Positions 9,467 to 16,261 of a stretch of 64,000 nucleotides of DNA are shown piece by piece. The number at the start of each line of letters is the position of its first letter. Position 1 is the stretch's first letter. Below the pieces are notes generated by a model that was given only the letters and a program-made list of their open reading frames with translations, did no database searches and was not told the origin of the DNA. The DNA lies in contig NZ_JAGZSD010000004.1 of the NCBI RefSeq assembly GCF_018381315.1, positions 124,001 to 188,000 of the forward strand, read 5' to 3'. This stretch comes from Anaerostipes sp. (lineage in GTDB: Bacteria; Bacillota; Clostridia; Lachnospirales; Lachnospiraceae). The position numbers were made by a program, and so were the translations under genes.

Positions 9467-10831
9467 TTATACTTCTTCACTCTGGTCTGCCAAGGCAGCT
9501 TTCACCATTAGTGCACACTCTACACGCTTTCTCTCTAATTTACATCCCACATCGTAGGTACCGTTGATTGTACCGTTGAGTTTATGGGAATTGGCACTGC
9601 AGCCTCCGCTGCAGTAAAATCTCGCAAAACACTCTCTGCAGTCTTCTTTGGAGTAAACGCTTGTCTTCTTAAACTCAGACACAATATCCTGCCGTGTAAC
9701 TCCGTCAAATACATTTCCCACAGCGAATTCATCCTCTCCCACAAACTGGTGGCATGGATACAGGTCTCCCCAAGGCGTCACCGCCAGGTACTCTGTTCCC
9801 GATCCGCATCCTGAGAGACGCTTTGCCACACAGGGACCCCCGGTAAGGTCGATCATGAAGTGGAAAAATGTAAAGCCTCTGCCTTCCTTTTCTCTCTTTA
9901 TGATCTCTTTTGCCAGCAGATCGTATTCTTCCATGATCTTCGGCAGGTCTGCCTCTTTGATTGTATATCTTTCCTCTTCCGGCCCCACAACCGGCTCCAC
10001 AGATATCTGATCAAATCCCTCGTCTGCCAGGTGCAGTACGTCCTTTGAAAAGTCTAAATTGTCGTGAGTAAAAGTTCCTCTCACATAGTAACTTTTCCCG
10101 TCCCGAAGCTTTGCAAATTTTTTGAATTTGTCTATGATAAGATCGTAGCTTCCTTTTCCGTTTCTTGTTGGCCTCATTGTATCATGGACTTCTTTCCGCC
10201 CGTCAATGCTCAGGACCACATTGGCCATCTCCTGATTGGCAAATTCCATGACCTCGTCATCCAAAAGAACACCGTTGGTCGTCAGTGTAAACCGGAATTT
10301 CTTATTGTGATCTTCTTCCAGTGATCTTCCGTAAGCCACCAGCTGTTTCACTACCTCAAAATTCATCAGCGGTTCCCCGCCGAAGAAATCCACTTCCAGA
10401 TTCCTGCGGTTCCCTGAATTTTCCACCAGAAAATCCAGTGCCTGTTTTCCTACTTCAAAACTCATCATGGAGCGGTCTCCGTGATATTCTCCTTCTTCTG
10501 CAAAACAATACTTGCAGGCCAGATTGCAGTCATGGGCAATGTGCAGGCAGAGTGCTTTTACCACCGTAGGGCGGCCTTTAAATTCTGTTATGTAATCCTC
10601 ATATTCATCCTCTGTGAACAATGCCCCCTGGCTTTCCAGGCTCTTAATTTCTTCATAGACTTCCTCGATCTCTGAGTCTTCATAGCCGGGAAGCTCCTTT
10701 TTAATCTCCTCTAATGAGTGACCGGCATACAGCCCAATCACATCATAGCTTAAATCATCCACCACATGAACCGATCCGCTTTCCACGTCCAGTACCATAT
10801 TGTATCCATTATTTTTGTATTGATAAACCAC
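9467..10831 (-). CDS. scfB: SCIFF radical SAM maturase (thioether-forming)
   Basis: 454 residues. An N-terminal RRE-like peptide-recognition region spans about 1-90. The radical SAM motif CxxxCxxC follows, with Cys102, Cys106 and Cys109. A C-terminal SPASM region has Cys-rich ligands (CHQF, CRECFARFYCSGGC, VGCK). The enzyme forms Cys-to-Thr thioether links in the SCIFF peptide, by knowledge of the family. Its substrate gene lies directly upstream (10922-11065) on the same strand, separated by a hairpin that may lower maturase expression relative to peptide. secDF follows 14 bp downstream. Confidence 0.95.
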   Translation of the reverse strand: MVYQYKNNGYNMVLDVESGSVHVVDDLSYDVIGLYAGHSLEEIKKELPGYEDSEIEEVYEEIKSLESQGALFTEDEYEDYITEFKGRPTVVKALCLHIAHDCNLACKYCFAEEGEYHGDRSMMSFEVGKQALDFLVENSGNRRNLEVDFFGGEPLMNFEVVKQLVAYGRSLEEDHNKKFRFTLTTNGVLLDDEVMEFANQEMANVVLSIDGRKEVHDTMRPTRNGKGSYDLIIDKFKKFAKLRDGKSYYVRGTFTHDNLDFSKDVLHLADEGFDQISVEPVVGPEEERYTIKEADLPKIMEEYDLLAKEIIKREKEGRGFTFFHFMIDLTGGPCVAKRLSGCGSGTEYLAVTPWGDLYPCHQFVGEDEFAVGNVFDGVTRQDIVSEFKKTSVYSKEDCRECFARFYCSGGCSANSHKLNGTINGTYDVGCKLERKRVECALMVKAALADQSEEV

Positions 10832-10865
10832 GCTGCTTCTTCTCCTTTATCTGTCCTTAACGAAA

Positions 10866-10893
10866 AGAGACGGTTCAAAAAGGAACCGCCTCT
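10866..10893 (-). terminator. hairpin between SCIFF peptide and maturase genes (attenuator candidate)
   Basis: Arms AGAGGCGGTTC and GAACCGTCTCT (one mismatch in 11 bp), 6-nt T-rich loop, then TTTTCG on the minus strand. The position between a peptide gene and its modifying enzyme suggests partial termination, giving excess peptide over enzyme. Confidence 0.6.
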
Positions 10894-10921
10894 CTTTCTT
10901 ACTGCTCTTTCCCGCCGTGGA

Positions 10922-11065
10922 TTATTTGCTGTGCTCGCAGCTCTGGTTTCCTACGGTGCAGGATGTCTTGCATGCTGACTGGCAGGATGTCTGGCACTCA
11001 CCGCATCCGCCTTTCTTTACTGTGTTCTGCAATGTTTTATTGGTTAGAGTCTTAATGTGCTTCAT
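10922..11065 (-). CDS. scfA: SCIFF ribosomal peptide precursor
   Basis: 47 residues starting MKHIKTLTNKTLQNT and ending SCEHSK, with exactly six Cys (positions 21, 24, 28, 32, 36, 43) in the C-terminal half. This is the six-cysteines-in-forty-five-residues family found almost universally in Clostridia. The ribosome binding site AAGGAGG is 8 bases before the ATG. The neighbouring radical SAM enzyme installs thioether bridges. The biological role of mature SCIFF is not known. Confidence 0.96.
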   Translation of the reverse strand: MKHIKTLTNKTLQNTVKKGGCGECQTSCQSACKTSCTVGNQSCEHSK

Positions 11066-11118
11066 GCCAAGTTCCTCCTTCAATATGAATCTCTCTTATT
11101 CCCTTTTTTAACTTGCCC

Positions 11119-11147
11119 ATTATATCATATCCGTTTTGGAATTACAA
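11119..11147 (-). promoter_or_regulatory. promoter of the SCIFF operon
   Basis: Minus strand: -35 TTGTAA (11147-11142), 17-bp spacer ending TGA, -10 TATAAT (11124-11119), an extended -10 form. The -35 box is 7 bp outside the prophage's left direct repeat, so insertion left the promoter intact. The original PHP gene stop codon would have been at 11120-11122, inside this promoter. Confidence 0.75.
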
Positions 11148-11154
11148 TAAGATC

Positions 11155-11175
11155 TTAGCTCCTCATAAAGGTGAT
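11155..11175. repeat. left attachment repeat (attL core)
   Basis: 21-bp sequence beginning TTAGCTCCTCAT and ending AAAGGTGAT, identical to 18914-18934. The host side continues into the original 3' end of the PHP gene. The core has a weak dyad, CTCCT against AGGTG. Confidence 0.85.
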
Positions 11176-11180
11176 GAAAG

Positions 11181-11206
11181 TTGTAAAATGTAATTAGAAA
11201 CAAATA
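11181..11206 (+). repeat. left terminal inverted repeat of the prophage
   Basis: 26 bp starting TTGTAAAATGTAATTAGAAA. It matches the reverse complement of 18886-18911 (starting TTGCAATATAAAATTAGAAA) at about 20 of 26 positions. It starts 5 bp inside the left direct repeat. Such ends would suit a DDE transposase. Confidence 0.6.
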
Positions 11207-11236
11207 AGAGATTAAAAGGTAAGAAAGGCGGTTTAT

Positions 11237-11443
11237 ATGGGGTACTCAGAAAATTTAACAAATAAAGAAATTAACGACTATATAGAATATCAATATTTTG
11301 ACTATCTTGCTTGTCAGCAAAGTAAAAACTTTGAACGTTCTAATGTTATTCGTTCTCACGCTATCAATGTTCTAATTTTTTCAGCTAATATAGGGGCGAT
11401 TACTTTAGAGGAATATACATCTTTGTCTATGTTATTTAAATAA
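11237..11443 (+). CDS. small hypothetical phage protein
   Basis: 68 residues starting MGYSENLTNKEINDYIEYQY, rich in Tyr, Asn and Ser, with no membrane segment and no motif I recognise. It is the first gene of the element, preceded by AAAGGCGG. Its place ahead of the DNA-binding protein gene suggests an early or regulatory role, but this is only position. It resembles in size and composition the 95-residue protein at 17279, which also starts with a helical region; no clear homology is visible. Confidence 0.6.
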   Translation: MGYSENLTNKEINDYIEYQYFDYLACQQSKNFERSNVIRSHAINVLIFSANIGAITLEEYTSLSMLFK

Positions 11444-11465
11444 GAAATATGAGGGGGTACATATT

Positions 11466-12224
11466 ATGGCAAATACAAATAAAAAAGTTCAGACGTCCGA
11501 ACAAAAGAAAATGACAACAACCGTTGCTAAACAGATGCAGGAAGTTGCTAAAACGAATCAGACAAAAATTAAGGCAGAGGATAAACGCCTTTACAATAGC
11601 TGTATTACTGCTATTCAGAAGGAATACAAAAAAGTAGAACTATCCTCTCTGAAAATTGCATTTTTACTCCACAAAGTCTACAAAAAGAAATTATATAAAA
11701 TTGATTCTTATAAAAACATTTATGACTTTGCAAAAGATAAGTTTGAAATTGCACGGGGTACAACTTCCAACTTCATCAATATCTGTGAAAAGTTTGGTGT
11801 ATTCGATGAAGGAAACTTGTTGGATATTAGAGATGATATGAAAAACTATGGTTTTAGTAAGTTGACACTTCTTTTGAATTGTCCAGAGAGCTTTATTGAG
11901 CAGTGTGATCCCTCTATGTCTGTCCGGGAAATTAAAGAAATGAAACGGGAATATACCGACCTTTTAGAAACTGCGGTTGATGAAATGAAGGGAGTGGATA
12001 CAAATACTTCTGATACTGATGAATCTGACTTTATGTCTGAACCTGCCTGTGATGAAGATGGTGTTATTCTTGATGTTCCAAAAAATGCTAAAGATATGTT
12101 TGTTTGTTCCGTCTCTAATTATGATGAACTTTTGAAACTAAAAGAAGTCATTGAGGATGCTTTAAAGGATGCAAAGAAAACAAAGAAGTCAAATCCGCAC
12201 TTAGAAATCAAAGTTGTATTTTAG
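11466..12224 (+). CDS. putative phage DNA-binding protein with helix-turn-helix region
   Basis: 252 residues. The N-terminal 40 residues are Lys/Gln-rich. The central region (about 78-115, YKIDSYKNIYDFAKDKFEIA then TTSNFINICEKFG) has the pattern of a helix-turn-helix as in KorB/ParB-type or phage replication regulators. The C-terminus has an acidic linker (about 176-200) and a Lys-rich helix. Ribosome binding site GAGGGGG. A near-copy of the element's 18-bp palindrome lies in codons 7-13 of this gene, and three perfect copies lie elsewhere. The natural hypothesis is that this protein binds those sites and controls itself, replication or partition. This is inference. Confidence 0.6.
   Translation: MANTNKKVQTSEQKKMTTTVAKQMQEVAKTNQTKIKAEDKRLYNSCITAIQKEYKKVELSSLKIAFLLHKVYKKKLYKIDSYKNIYDFAKDKFEIARGTTSNFINICEKFGVFDEGNLLDIRDDMKNYGFSKLTLLLNCPESFIEQCDPSMSVREIKEMKREYTDLLETAVDEMKGVDTNTSDTDESDFMSEPACDEDGVILDVPKNAKDMFVCSVSNYDELLKLKEVIEDALKDAKKTKKSNPHLEIKVVF
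11486..11503. promoter_or_regulatory. 18-bp palindrome, copy 1 (16 of 18 matches)
   Basis: AGTTCAGACGTCCGAACA inside the start of the DNA-binding protein gene. It differs from the consensus AGTTCGGACGTCCGAACT at two positions. Likely operator or iteron. Confidence 0.6.
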
Positions 12225-12229
12225 AGGAT

Positions 12230-12247
12230 GCGCCCCTTCGGGGGCGT
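12230..12247 (+). other. UUCG-tetraloop hairpin after the DNA-binding protein gene
   Basis: CGCCCC-TTCG-GGGGCG, a perfect 6-bp GC stem with the extra-stable UUCG loop, 6 bases after the stop. No T run follows, so it is more likely an mRNA 3'-end stabiliser or a weak attenuator than a full terminator. Confidence 0.55.
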
Positions 12248-12276
12248 ACCCCTTCAAAATAGAAAGGTTTTGTATT

Positions 12277-12456
12277 ATGTCTAATTTTTTTGGTTATTCT
12301 TCCTGTTTATTTATTACTTTAGCAGTACTTTATCTTTTGTGTTTTATTTCATGTAGGTTGAGGGGAAATGACAGGTTGGCAGAAGATAGACTTTTTCGTT
12401 TTAGTATATGTCTTTTGATTTGTTCACTATGTTTCTTTTTTTATATAGTCCATTAA
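12277..12456 (+). CDS. small phage membrane protein
   Basis: 59 residues from the ATG at 12277 (MSNFFGYSSCLFITLAVLYL), preceded by GAAAGG. A longer frame from 12214 would start inside the hairpin and has no site, so I chose 12277. Two membrane segments are visible, at about 8-25 and 38-56, joined by a charged loop (RLRGNDRLAEDR). Function unknown. Its place in the replication half is unusual for a coat protein; an assembly or superinfection role is possible. Confidence 0.6.
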   Translation: MSNFFGYSSCLFITLAVLYLLCFISCRLRGNDRLAEDRLFRFSICLLICSLCFFFYIVH

Positions 12457-12487
12457 TAAACAATTACTCAGAAAGAAGGTAAAAATC

Positions 12488-12742
12488 ATGAAACTAAATG
12501 TAAATTTAAAAACAACAGTATTAGGAAAAAATAAAAAAGCTTATGAGTATAACGGCAGAAATGGCGTTTCTTACAAAGCCGTTTGTATGGTCAATGACAA
12601 TGGGAATACCATCACGGATGAAATCCCGGTTACTGAAGAAGTTTTTCATAGTCTCGAGGATATGAAACTGTATGATCTCTATGGTTATGTGGATTCAAAA
12701 TACAAGAAACTTTTAATTGAACGGGCAGTTCTTGTGAAGTAG
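12488..12742 (+). CDS. likely phage single-stranded DNA-binding protein (pV-like)
   Basis: 84 residues with alternating beta-strand pattern: KLNVNLKTTVLG, AYEYNGRNGVSYKAVCMV, DEIPVTEEVF, YDLYGYVDSKYKKLLIERAVLV. Small all-beta OB-type proteins of 80-90 residues at this position in filamentous phages coat the ssDNA genome before packaging. There are no Cys-based motifs or membrane segments. Ribosome binding site AGAAGG. Assignment rests on size, fold pattern and position, not on a signature motif. A perfect palindrome copy lies 24 bp after its stop. Confidence 0.55.
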   Translation: MKLNVNLKTTVLGKNKKAYEYNGRNGVSYKAVCMVNDNGNTITDEIPVTEEVFHSLEDMKLYDLYGYVDSKYKKLLIERAVLVK

Positions 12743-12765
12743 ATGGTTGTAAAGTGACAAGTAAA

Positions 12766-12783
12766 AGTTCGGACGTCCGAACT
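12766..12783. promoter_or_regulatory. 18-bp palindrome, copy 2 (core of a 28-bp perfect palindrome)
   Basis: AGTTCGGACGTCCGAACT in the 165-bp gap between the ssDNA-binding gene and the coat genes. Perfect symmetry extends to 12761-12788. The following gap (12789-12907) holds no gene that I can support; it probably carries the coat-gene promoter. Confidence 0.7.
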
Positions 12784-12907
12784 TTTACGATACGCCGTAG
12801 GGCAGCACTTTACAATCAGAATCCTTCCAATTTACATACTGTTCACCGAGGGCTTAGGAAAGCCATGCTTTGATAAGCCCTCTTGATTACCGAACTTAGG
12901 AGGTTTT

Positions 12908-13249
12908 ATGTATTTTGAATATAAAGATATGGTTGTCTCTACGGTTAGTTTTTTTCGTATGGCAAGCAAGACAGAACAGGAAACAGATAAGACAACAGAG
13001 ACAACGGAAACTACAGAAAAAGAACAAACTACAGAAATTAAAAATCCCTCCATCCCTCAAACAACGGAGGTAACCACTGAGGACAAGACAGATGAGGAAC
13101 TCATAAAAGAATATAAATCTTATATGAAATCTGTTCAGTTGGGCATTGGTGATTCTGTTATGGTAACAACTTTCTGTGGCGTAGGTATTTATATCCTTTG
13201 TGGTCTTACTTTGGCACTGATTTTAAGCAGATATTTGAAAGCTAGGTGA
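12908..13249 (+). CDS. phage minor coat/membrane protein with Thr/Glu-rich domain
   Basis: 113 residues, ribosome binding site AGGAGG. A Thr/Glu/Lys-rich low-complexity stretch (about 20-65) resembles an exposed stalk. A single membrane helix (about 84-106) and a short basic tail KAR follow. This is the layout of filamentous-phage minor coat proteins inserted in the membrane before assembly. It lies directly upstream (5 bp) of two smaller coat-type proteins, forming one translational block that ends at the 13590 terminator. No family motif recognised. Confidence 0.6.
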   Translation: MYFEYKDMVVSTVSFFRMASKTEQETDKTTETTETTEKEQTTEIKNPSIPQTTEVTTEDKTDEELIKEYKSYMKSVQLGIGDSVMVTTFCGVGIYILCGLTLALILSRYLKAR

Positions 13250-13254
13250 ATTTT

Positions 13255-13398
13255 ATGGAATATGTAGTTGAAAATATGAAAATCATTGCACCTGTGATGT
13301 TTGGCTCCATAACTATCGGGGCTGTAATGGGATTTATATGCATCATTACTGGCCTTTTGATAGATATATTTAGAAACGTTGTAAACAAAGCAGTATAG
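13255..13398 (+). CDS. 47-residue phage coat-type membrane protein
   Basis: MEYVVENMKIIAPVMFGSIT, then one long hydrophobic helix (about 10-38) and a C-terminal IFRNVVNKAV basic tail. Length and architecture match minor end-cap proteins (pVII/pIX-like) of filamentous phages or a second copy-type coat protein. It starts 5 bp after the previous stop and ends 15 bp before the major coat candidate. Confidence 0.65.
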   Translation: MEYVVENMKIIAPVMFGSITIGAVMGFICIITGLLIDIFRNVVNKAV

Positions 13399-13413
13399 AA
13401 AGGAGATAGAGGT

Positions 13414-13575
13414 ATGGAAGCAGTTATTACAGCTATGACAGCCGCTTTGAAAGGTTTTTCTGATCAAGGCATGGAAGCAGTTGCGGCTACAGTTCCTTAT
13501 GCATTACCATTTGTAGGCGTTAGTATCGTGCTCGGTCTGATCATCGGCATTTTTAGAAAAGTAGCTAAAAAATAA
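13414..13575 (+). CDS. candidate major coat protein (pVIII-like)
   Basis: 53 residues: amphipathic N-terminus MEAVITAMTAALKGFSDQGM, hydrophobic helix at about 27-47, and basic tail FRKVAKK that would contact DNA inside the virion. No cleavable signal peptide is evident, as in Pf3-type coat proteins. Strong ribosome binding site AAGGAG. The very strong terminator only 14 bp downstream fits a gene that must be expressed far above its neighbours. This is the best major-coat candidate in the element. Confidence 0.78.
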   Translation: MEAVITAMTAALKGFSDQGMEAVAATVPYALPFVGVSIVLGLIIGIFRKVAKK

Positions 13576-13589
13576 GCAGACTTTTCTCA

Positions 13590-13621
13590 GGGCATACCAA
13601 AACATGGTATGCCCTTTTTTT
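13590..13621 (+). terminator. strong intrinsic terminator after the coat genes
   Basis: Perfect 9-bp stem GGGCATACC/GGTATGCCC, loop AAAACAT, followed by seven T. It separates the coat block from the pIII-like gene, the same arrangement that raises coat-protein mRNA in classical filamentous phages. Confidence 0.9.
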
Positions 13622-13635
13622 GAAAGGAGGAAAAC

Positions 13636-15267
13636 ATGAAACGAAAACTTTCTGTCCGTATACTTTGTATGATGCTTTGTTCTATGATTTTGATAACGTC
13701 ATTTCATAACCGAAAGGTACAGGCGGCTTTTGTAGTTGATGATTTGGCCGTGATTGCAATACTTTTTGCAATCGGGGGAATTGCGCTGACTGTTACAAAC
13801 CTAGATGAAGATACGGTTAGTGATTTAGAAGAATATTTGTCCACCAATATTACCCATTCATATATGAATCCAGGTCCTGATTTTGATCCAGATGATGATG
13901 ACGACGAAGGCGAAGACTATGATAATTATGAAGATATAAAACTTGCTATTAAAGGAGATAAGGCAGTTACGTTTAGTGCTCTGACTACGTATGCAATCAG
14001 AAAAGCTGTAAAAGCAACTTACAATTTGTACAACTTAGGTGCAAGTTTGGCAGATTCGCATGTTTCTGAGTACGATTTTAATATTCAAAACTTTATTTCT
14101 CAGGATTTATTGAAATTATTTTATCGCGATAACAGTGAAAATTATTCTTTTCTCGCTCCGCTTAGTGAAGCAACCGCTTCTTTTGGAATTACTACAAAAA
14201 ACATGAACAATGAAGCAGGAAAAAAATTGTTATATGATACTTTTGAAAATGGCTCTTATGTTTTTATGGAAAATAAATATTATGCGGATTATTCTTATTC
14301 TGATTCGGTAAGTCTTTATACAACAAATGGAAAAAAGTTTGACACTATTTTTATTGAGGGTACCCCTTTTAGCAGTTCTCGTATTTCTTTTGGAAATTTA
14401 AACGATTTGGATTTTTCAAAACCATTTAATCAGCAAGCTTCTTCTACTTTCTTACAAGAATGTTTGAATGAAATTCTTTTTTCTGCTTCTGGAGAATCGA
14501 AAAAAGTGTATGAATATAACAATATGTCTAATCATTTTACTGATTCTGCTCCTATTATCTGTTTTAATCCTAAATACAATGTTTTCTTATGGGATATGGT
14601 AAATAAACAGTGGATAAATCTTAAAAATGGACAGGTGTTGTGGATTCATCCGGATTATGCAGACCAATTTGACAATAACCCGGACTTGGAACAGCATCCA
14701 ACTTATGATCCAAACAACTTAGACATTATGGAACTTTTGCAACAGCTACAGCAACAAAAAGCAGATGCTAATGCAAACCCGGATTTATCCCCGGCAGAAA
14801 AAACAGACGCAATCAATCAGGCGGTTTTGGACTTTTTTAATAAGGTAAATCCGTCTATTTATCCTGATCCTGGTACAAAACCGAACCCGAATCCCGGAAC
14901 TGATCCAGACCCCGGTACTAATCCTGATCCAGATAAACCAGACCCGGATAAGCCAGATAATCCTGATACGCCGTCTAATCCAGACATGCCGAAAAAGCCA
15001 AGTTGGGATGTCATTATTGCTGATTTAACAGAAATTTTCCCATTCTGTATGCCGTTCGATTTTGTGAAGTTGATTAATAAACTGGATGCAGAACCAAAAG
15101 CACCACATTTTGAAATTCCCATAAAAATTAAATTTGCCAAGCTTGATGAAACAATAGTTTTAGATTTAAAGGAATGGGATTCTGTTGCAAAAGTGGCCCG
15201 CACTTGTATGACACTTTCTTTTCTTGTCGGTCTTATCTTTGTGACCCGTGGTCTTATTAAAGGATAG
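13636..15267 (+). CDS. pIII-like adsorption/minor coat protein
   Basis: 543 residues. An N-terminal signal peptide (MKRKLSVRIL... cleavage near VQAAF) is followed by a large domain (about 30-405) with no motif I know; this would bind the host. A 45-residue Asp/Pro/Asn-rich linker with repeated PDPGT and PDKPD units lies at 409-453. A C-terminal domain (454-543) starts IIADLTEIFPFCMPFD and ends in a membrane anchor with basic tail VTRGLIKG. Long receptor domain, flexible linker and anchored C-terminus is the pIII plan. Ribosome binding site AAAGGAGG. It is followed at 11 bp by a pVI-like protein, again as in filamentous phages. Confidence 0.78.
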   Translation: MKRKLSVRILCMMLCSMILITSFHNRKVQAAFVVDDLAVIAILFAIGGIALTVTNLDEDTVSDLEEYLSTNITHSYMNPGPDFDPDDDDDEGEDYDNYEDIKLAIKGDKAVTFSALTTYAIRKAVKATYNLYNLGASLADSHVSEYDFNIQNFISQDLLKLFYRDNSENYSFLAPLSEATASFGITTKNMNNEAGKKLLYDTFENGSYVFMENKYYADYSYSDSVSLYTTNGKKFDTIFIEGTPFSSSRISFGNLNDLDFSKPFNQQASSTFLQECLNEILFSASGESKKVYEYNNMSNHFTDSAPIICFNPKYNVFLWDMVNKQWINLKNGQVLWIHPDYADQFDNNPDLEQHPTYDPNNLDIMELLQQLQQQKADANANPDLSPAEKTDAINQAVLDFFNKVNPSIYPDPGTKPNPNPGTDPDPGTNPDPDKPDPDKPDNPDTPSNPDMPKKPSWDVIIADLTEIFPFCMPFDFVKLINKLDAEPKAPHFEIPIKIKFAKLDETIVLDLKEWDSVAKVARTCMTLSFLVGLIFVTRGLIKG

Positions 15268-15278
15268 GAGGAAATTAT

Positions 15279-15524
15279 ATGTTTGAAACAATTTACAACT
15301 GGTTTGTAGGCGCTATACAAGCTTTAGTTTCTACCATTTCGTCAGTTCTTCCTCATAGCCCATTTACAGATTTCATCAATAATTTAGAAATTCCCTACCT
15401 TGAATATGTAAACTGGGTAATTCCGATTGGTACATTCATAAAAATTGGCGCGGCTTGGCTGGTGTCTATCGGCTTGTTTTATGCTTATTCCATTGTTTTA
15501 AGGTGGATAAAAGCGATTGAATAA
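15279..15524 (+). CDS. pVI-like minor coat membrane protein
   Basis: 81 residues with a hydrophobic N-terminal segment (about 6-24), a central amphipathic part (HSPFTDFINNLEIPYLEYV) and a second membrane helix (about 47-72) ending RWIKAIE. Ribosome binding site AGGAGG. Its position between the pIII-like gene and the Zot/pI ATPase matches gene VI, whose product anchors pIII to the virion tip. Function is by position and architecture. Confidence 0.68.
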   Translation: MFETIYNWFVGAIQALVSTISSVLPHSPFTDFINNLEIPYLEYVNWVIPIGTFIKIGAAWLVSIGLFYAYSIVLRWIKAIE

Positions 15525-15538
15525 AAAGGAGGTATTGA

Positions 15539-16180
15539 ATGATTTATTTATACAGTGGAACTCCCGGAAGTGGTAAATCATTGCATACGGCAAAAGTGGT
15601 ATACGAGACATTACGTCTTGGTCTTCCTGTAATTGCAAACTTTAACTTTAATTACTCCGGTAAGAAAAATAGTTTTTATTATATCGACAATACGAAACTT
15701 ACCCCGGATTATTTAGAAAATTTTGCACGGCAGTATTGGAATGGAAAGCGTGTATTGGAAGGACGCATTTTGCTTGTTATAGATGAATGTCAGCTTTTAT
15801 TTAATGCAAGGGAATGGAACATTAAAGGCCGTGCGGAATGGCTTGGATTTTATACCCAACATAGAAAAATGGGGTATGATATTATTCTTGTAGCGCAGTT
15901 TGACCGGATGATTGATCGCCAAATCCGTGCTTTGATTGAATATGAAGTCGTACATCGAAAAGTTTCCAATTATGGATGGGGTGGAAAATTTCTTTCTATG
16001 TTTGCATTAGGCAAATTATTTTGTGGTGTAAAAGTCTGGTATCCAATGAAAGAGAAGGTTGGTCAGATATTTTTTACAGCAAGAAAGAAATACTATTCCT
16101 TGTATGACACTTATAACACGTTTGAGGACGGCACGGGAGAGGGTGGGGAGCCCTCAGCCGGGACGGCCTCAAACGTGTAG
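15539..16180 (+). CDS. Zot/pI family phage assembly ATPase
   Basis: 213 residues. Walker A GTPGSGKS lies at 7-14, with the typical Zot opening MIYLYSGTPGSGKSLHTAK. Walker B ILLVIDECQ lies at 77-85, followed by LLFNAREW, and then QHRKMGYDIILVAQ, the Zot-family sensor region. It is the hallmark gene of Inoviridae; its product powers extrusion of the virion through the membrane. It is shorter than usual and has only one weakly hydrophobic segment (about 151-167), so the C-terminal membrane anchor is minimal. Ribosome binding site AAGGAGG. Its last 25 codons overlap a large inverted repeat. Confidence 0.93.
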   Translation: MIYLYSGTPGSGKSLHTAKVVYETLRLGLPVIANFNFNYSGKKNSFYYIDNTKLTPDYLENFARQYWNGKRVLEGRILLVIDECQLLFNAREWNIKGRAEWLGFYTQHRKMGYDIILVAQFDRMIDRQIRALIEYEVVHRKVSNYGWGGKFLSMFALGKLFCGVKVWYPMKEKVGQIFFTARKKYYSLYDTYNTFEDGTGEGGEPSAGTASNV

Positions 16181-16193
16181 TATTTGTCATACA
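16101..16193 (+). other. large nested GC-rich hairpin; candidate packaging signal or replication origin
   Basis: Arms of 27 bp (16101-16127 and 16167-16193) match at 23 positions, including a perfect 12-bp inner block ACACGTTTGAGG. The 39-nt loop itself folds (CGGC/GCCG, GAGGG/CCCTC). The loop is strongly GC-rich within an AT-rich element. It overlaps the 3' end of the pI gene and precedes rep by about 70 bp, the region where filamentous phages keep their packaging hairpin and origin. Which role it has is not determined. Confidence 0.6.
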
Positions 16194-16261
16194 TGAAATT
16201 GTGTTCCTTACTTGACTATAGCAACACTTAACACTCACATGTTTTTTAGAAGGGGGAAAGC

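Noticed and set aside
11155..11175. 21-bp repeat as a chromosomal dif site
   Set aside because: It lies inside codons of the PHP gene and lacks the 11-6-11 XerC/XerD arm layout of dif.
14859..15320. Gly/Ser-rich minus-strand frame opposite the pIII-like linker
   Set aside because: It is the complement of the Asp/Pro repeat codons; it has no ribosome binding site and runs against all phage genes.
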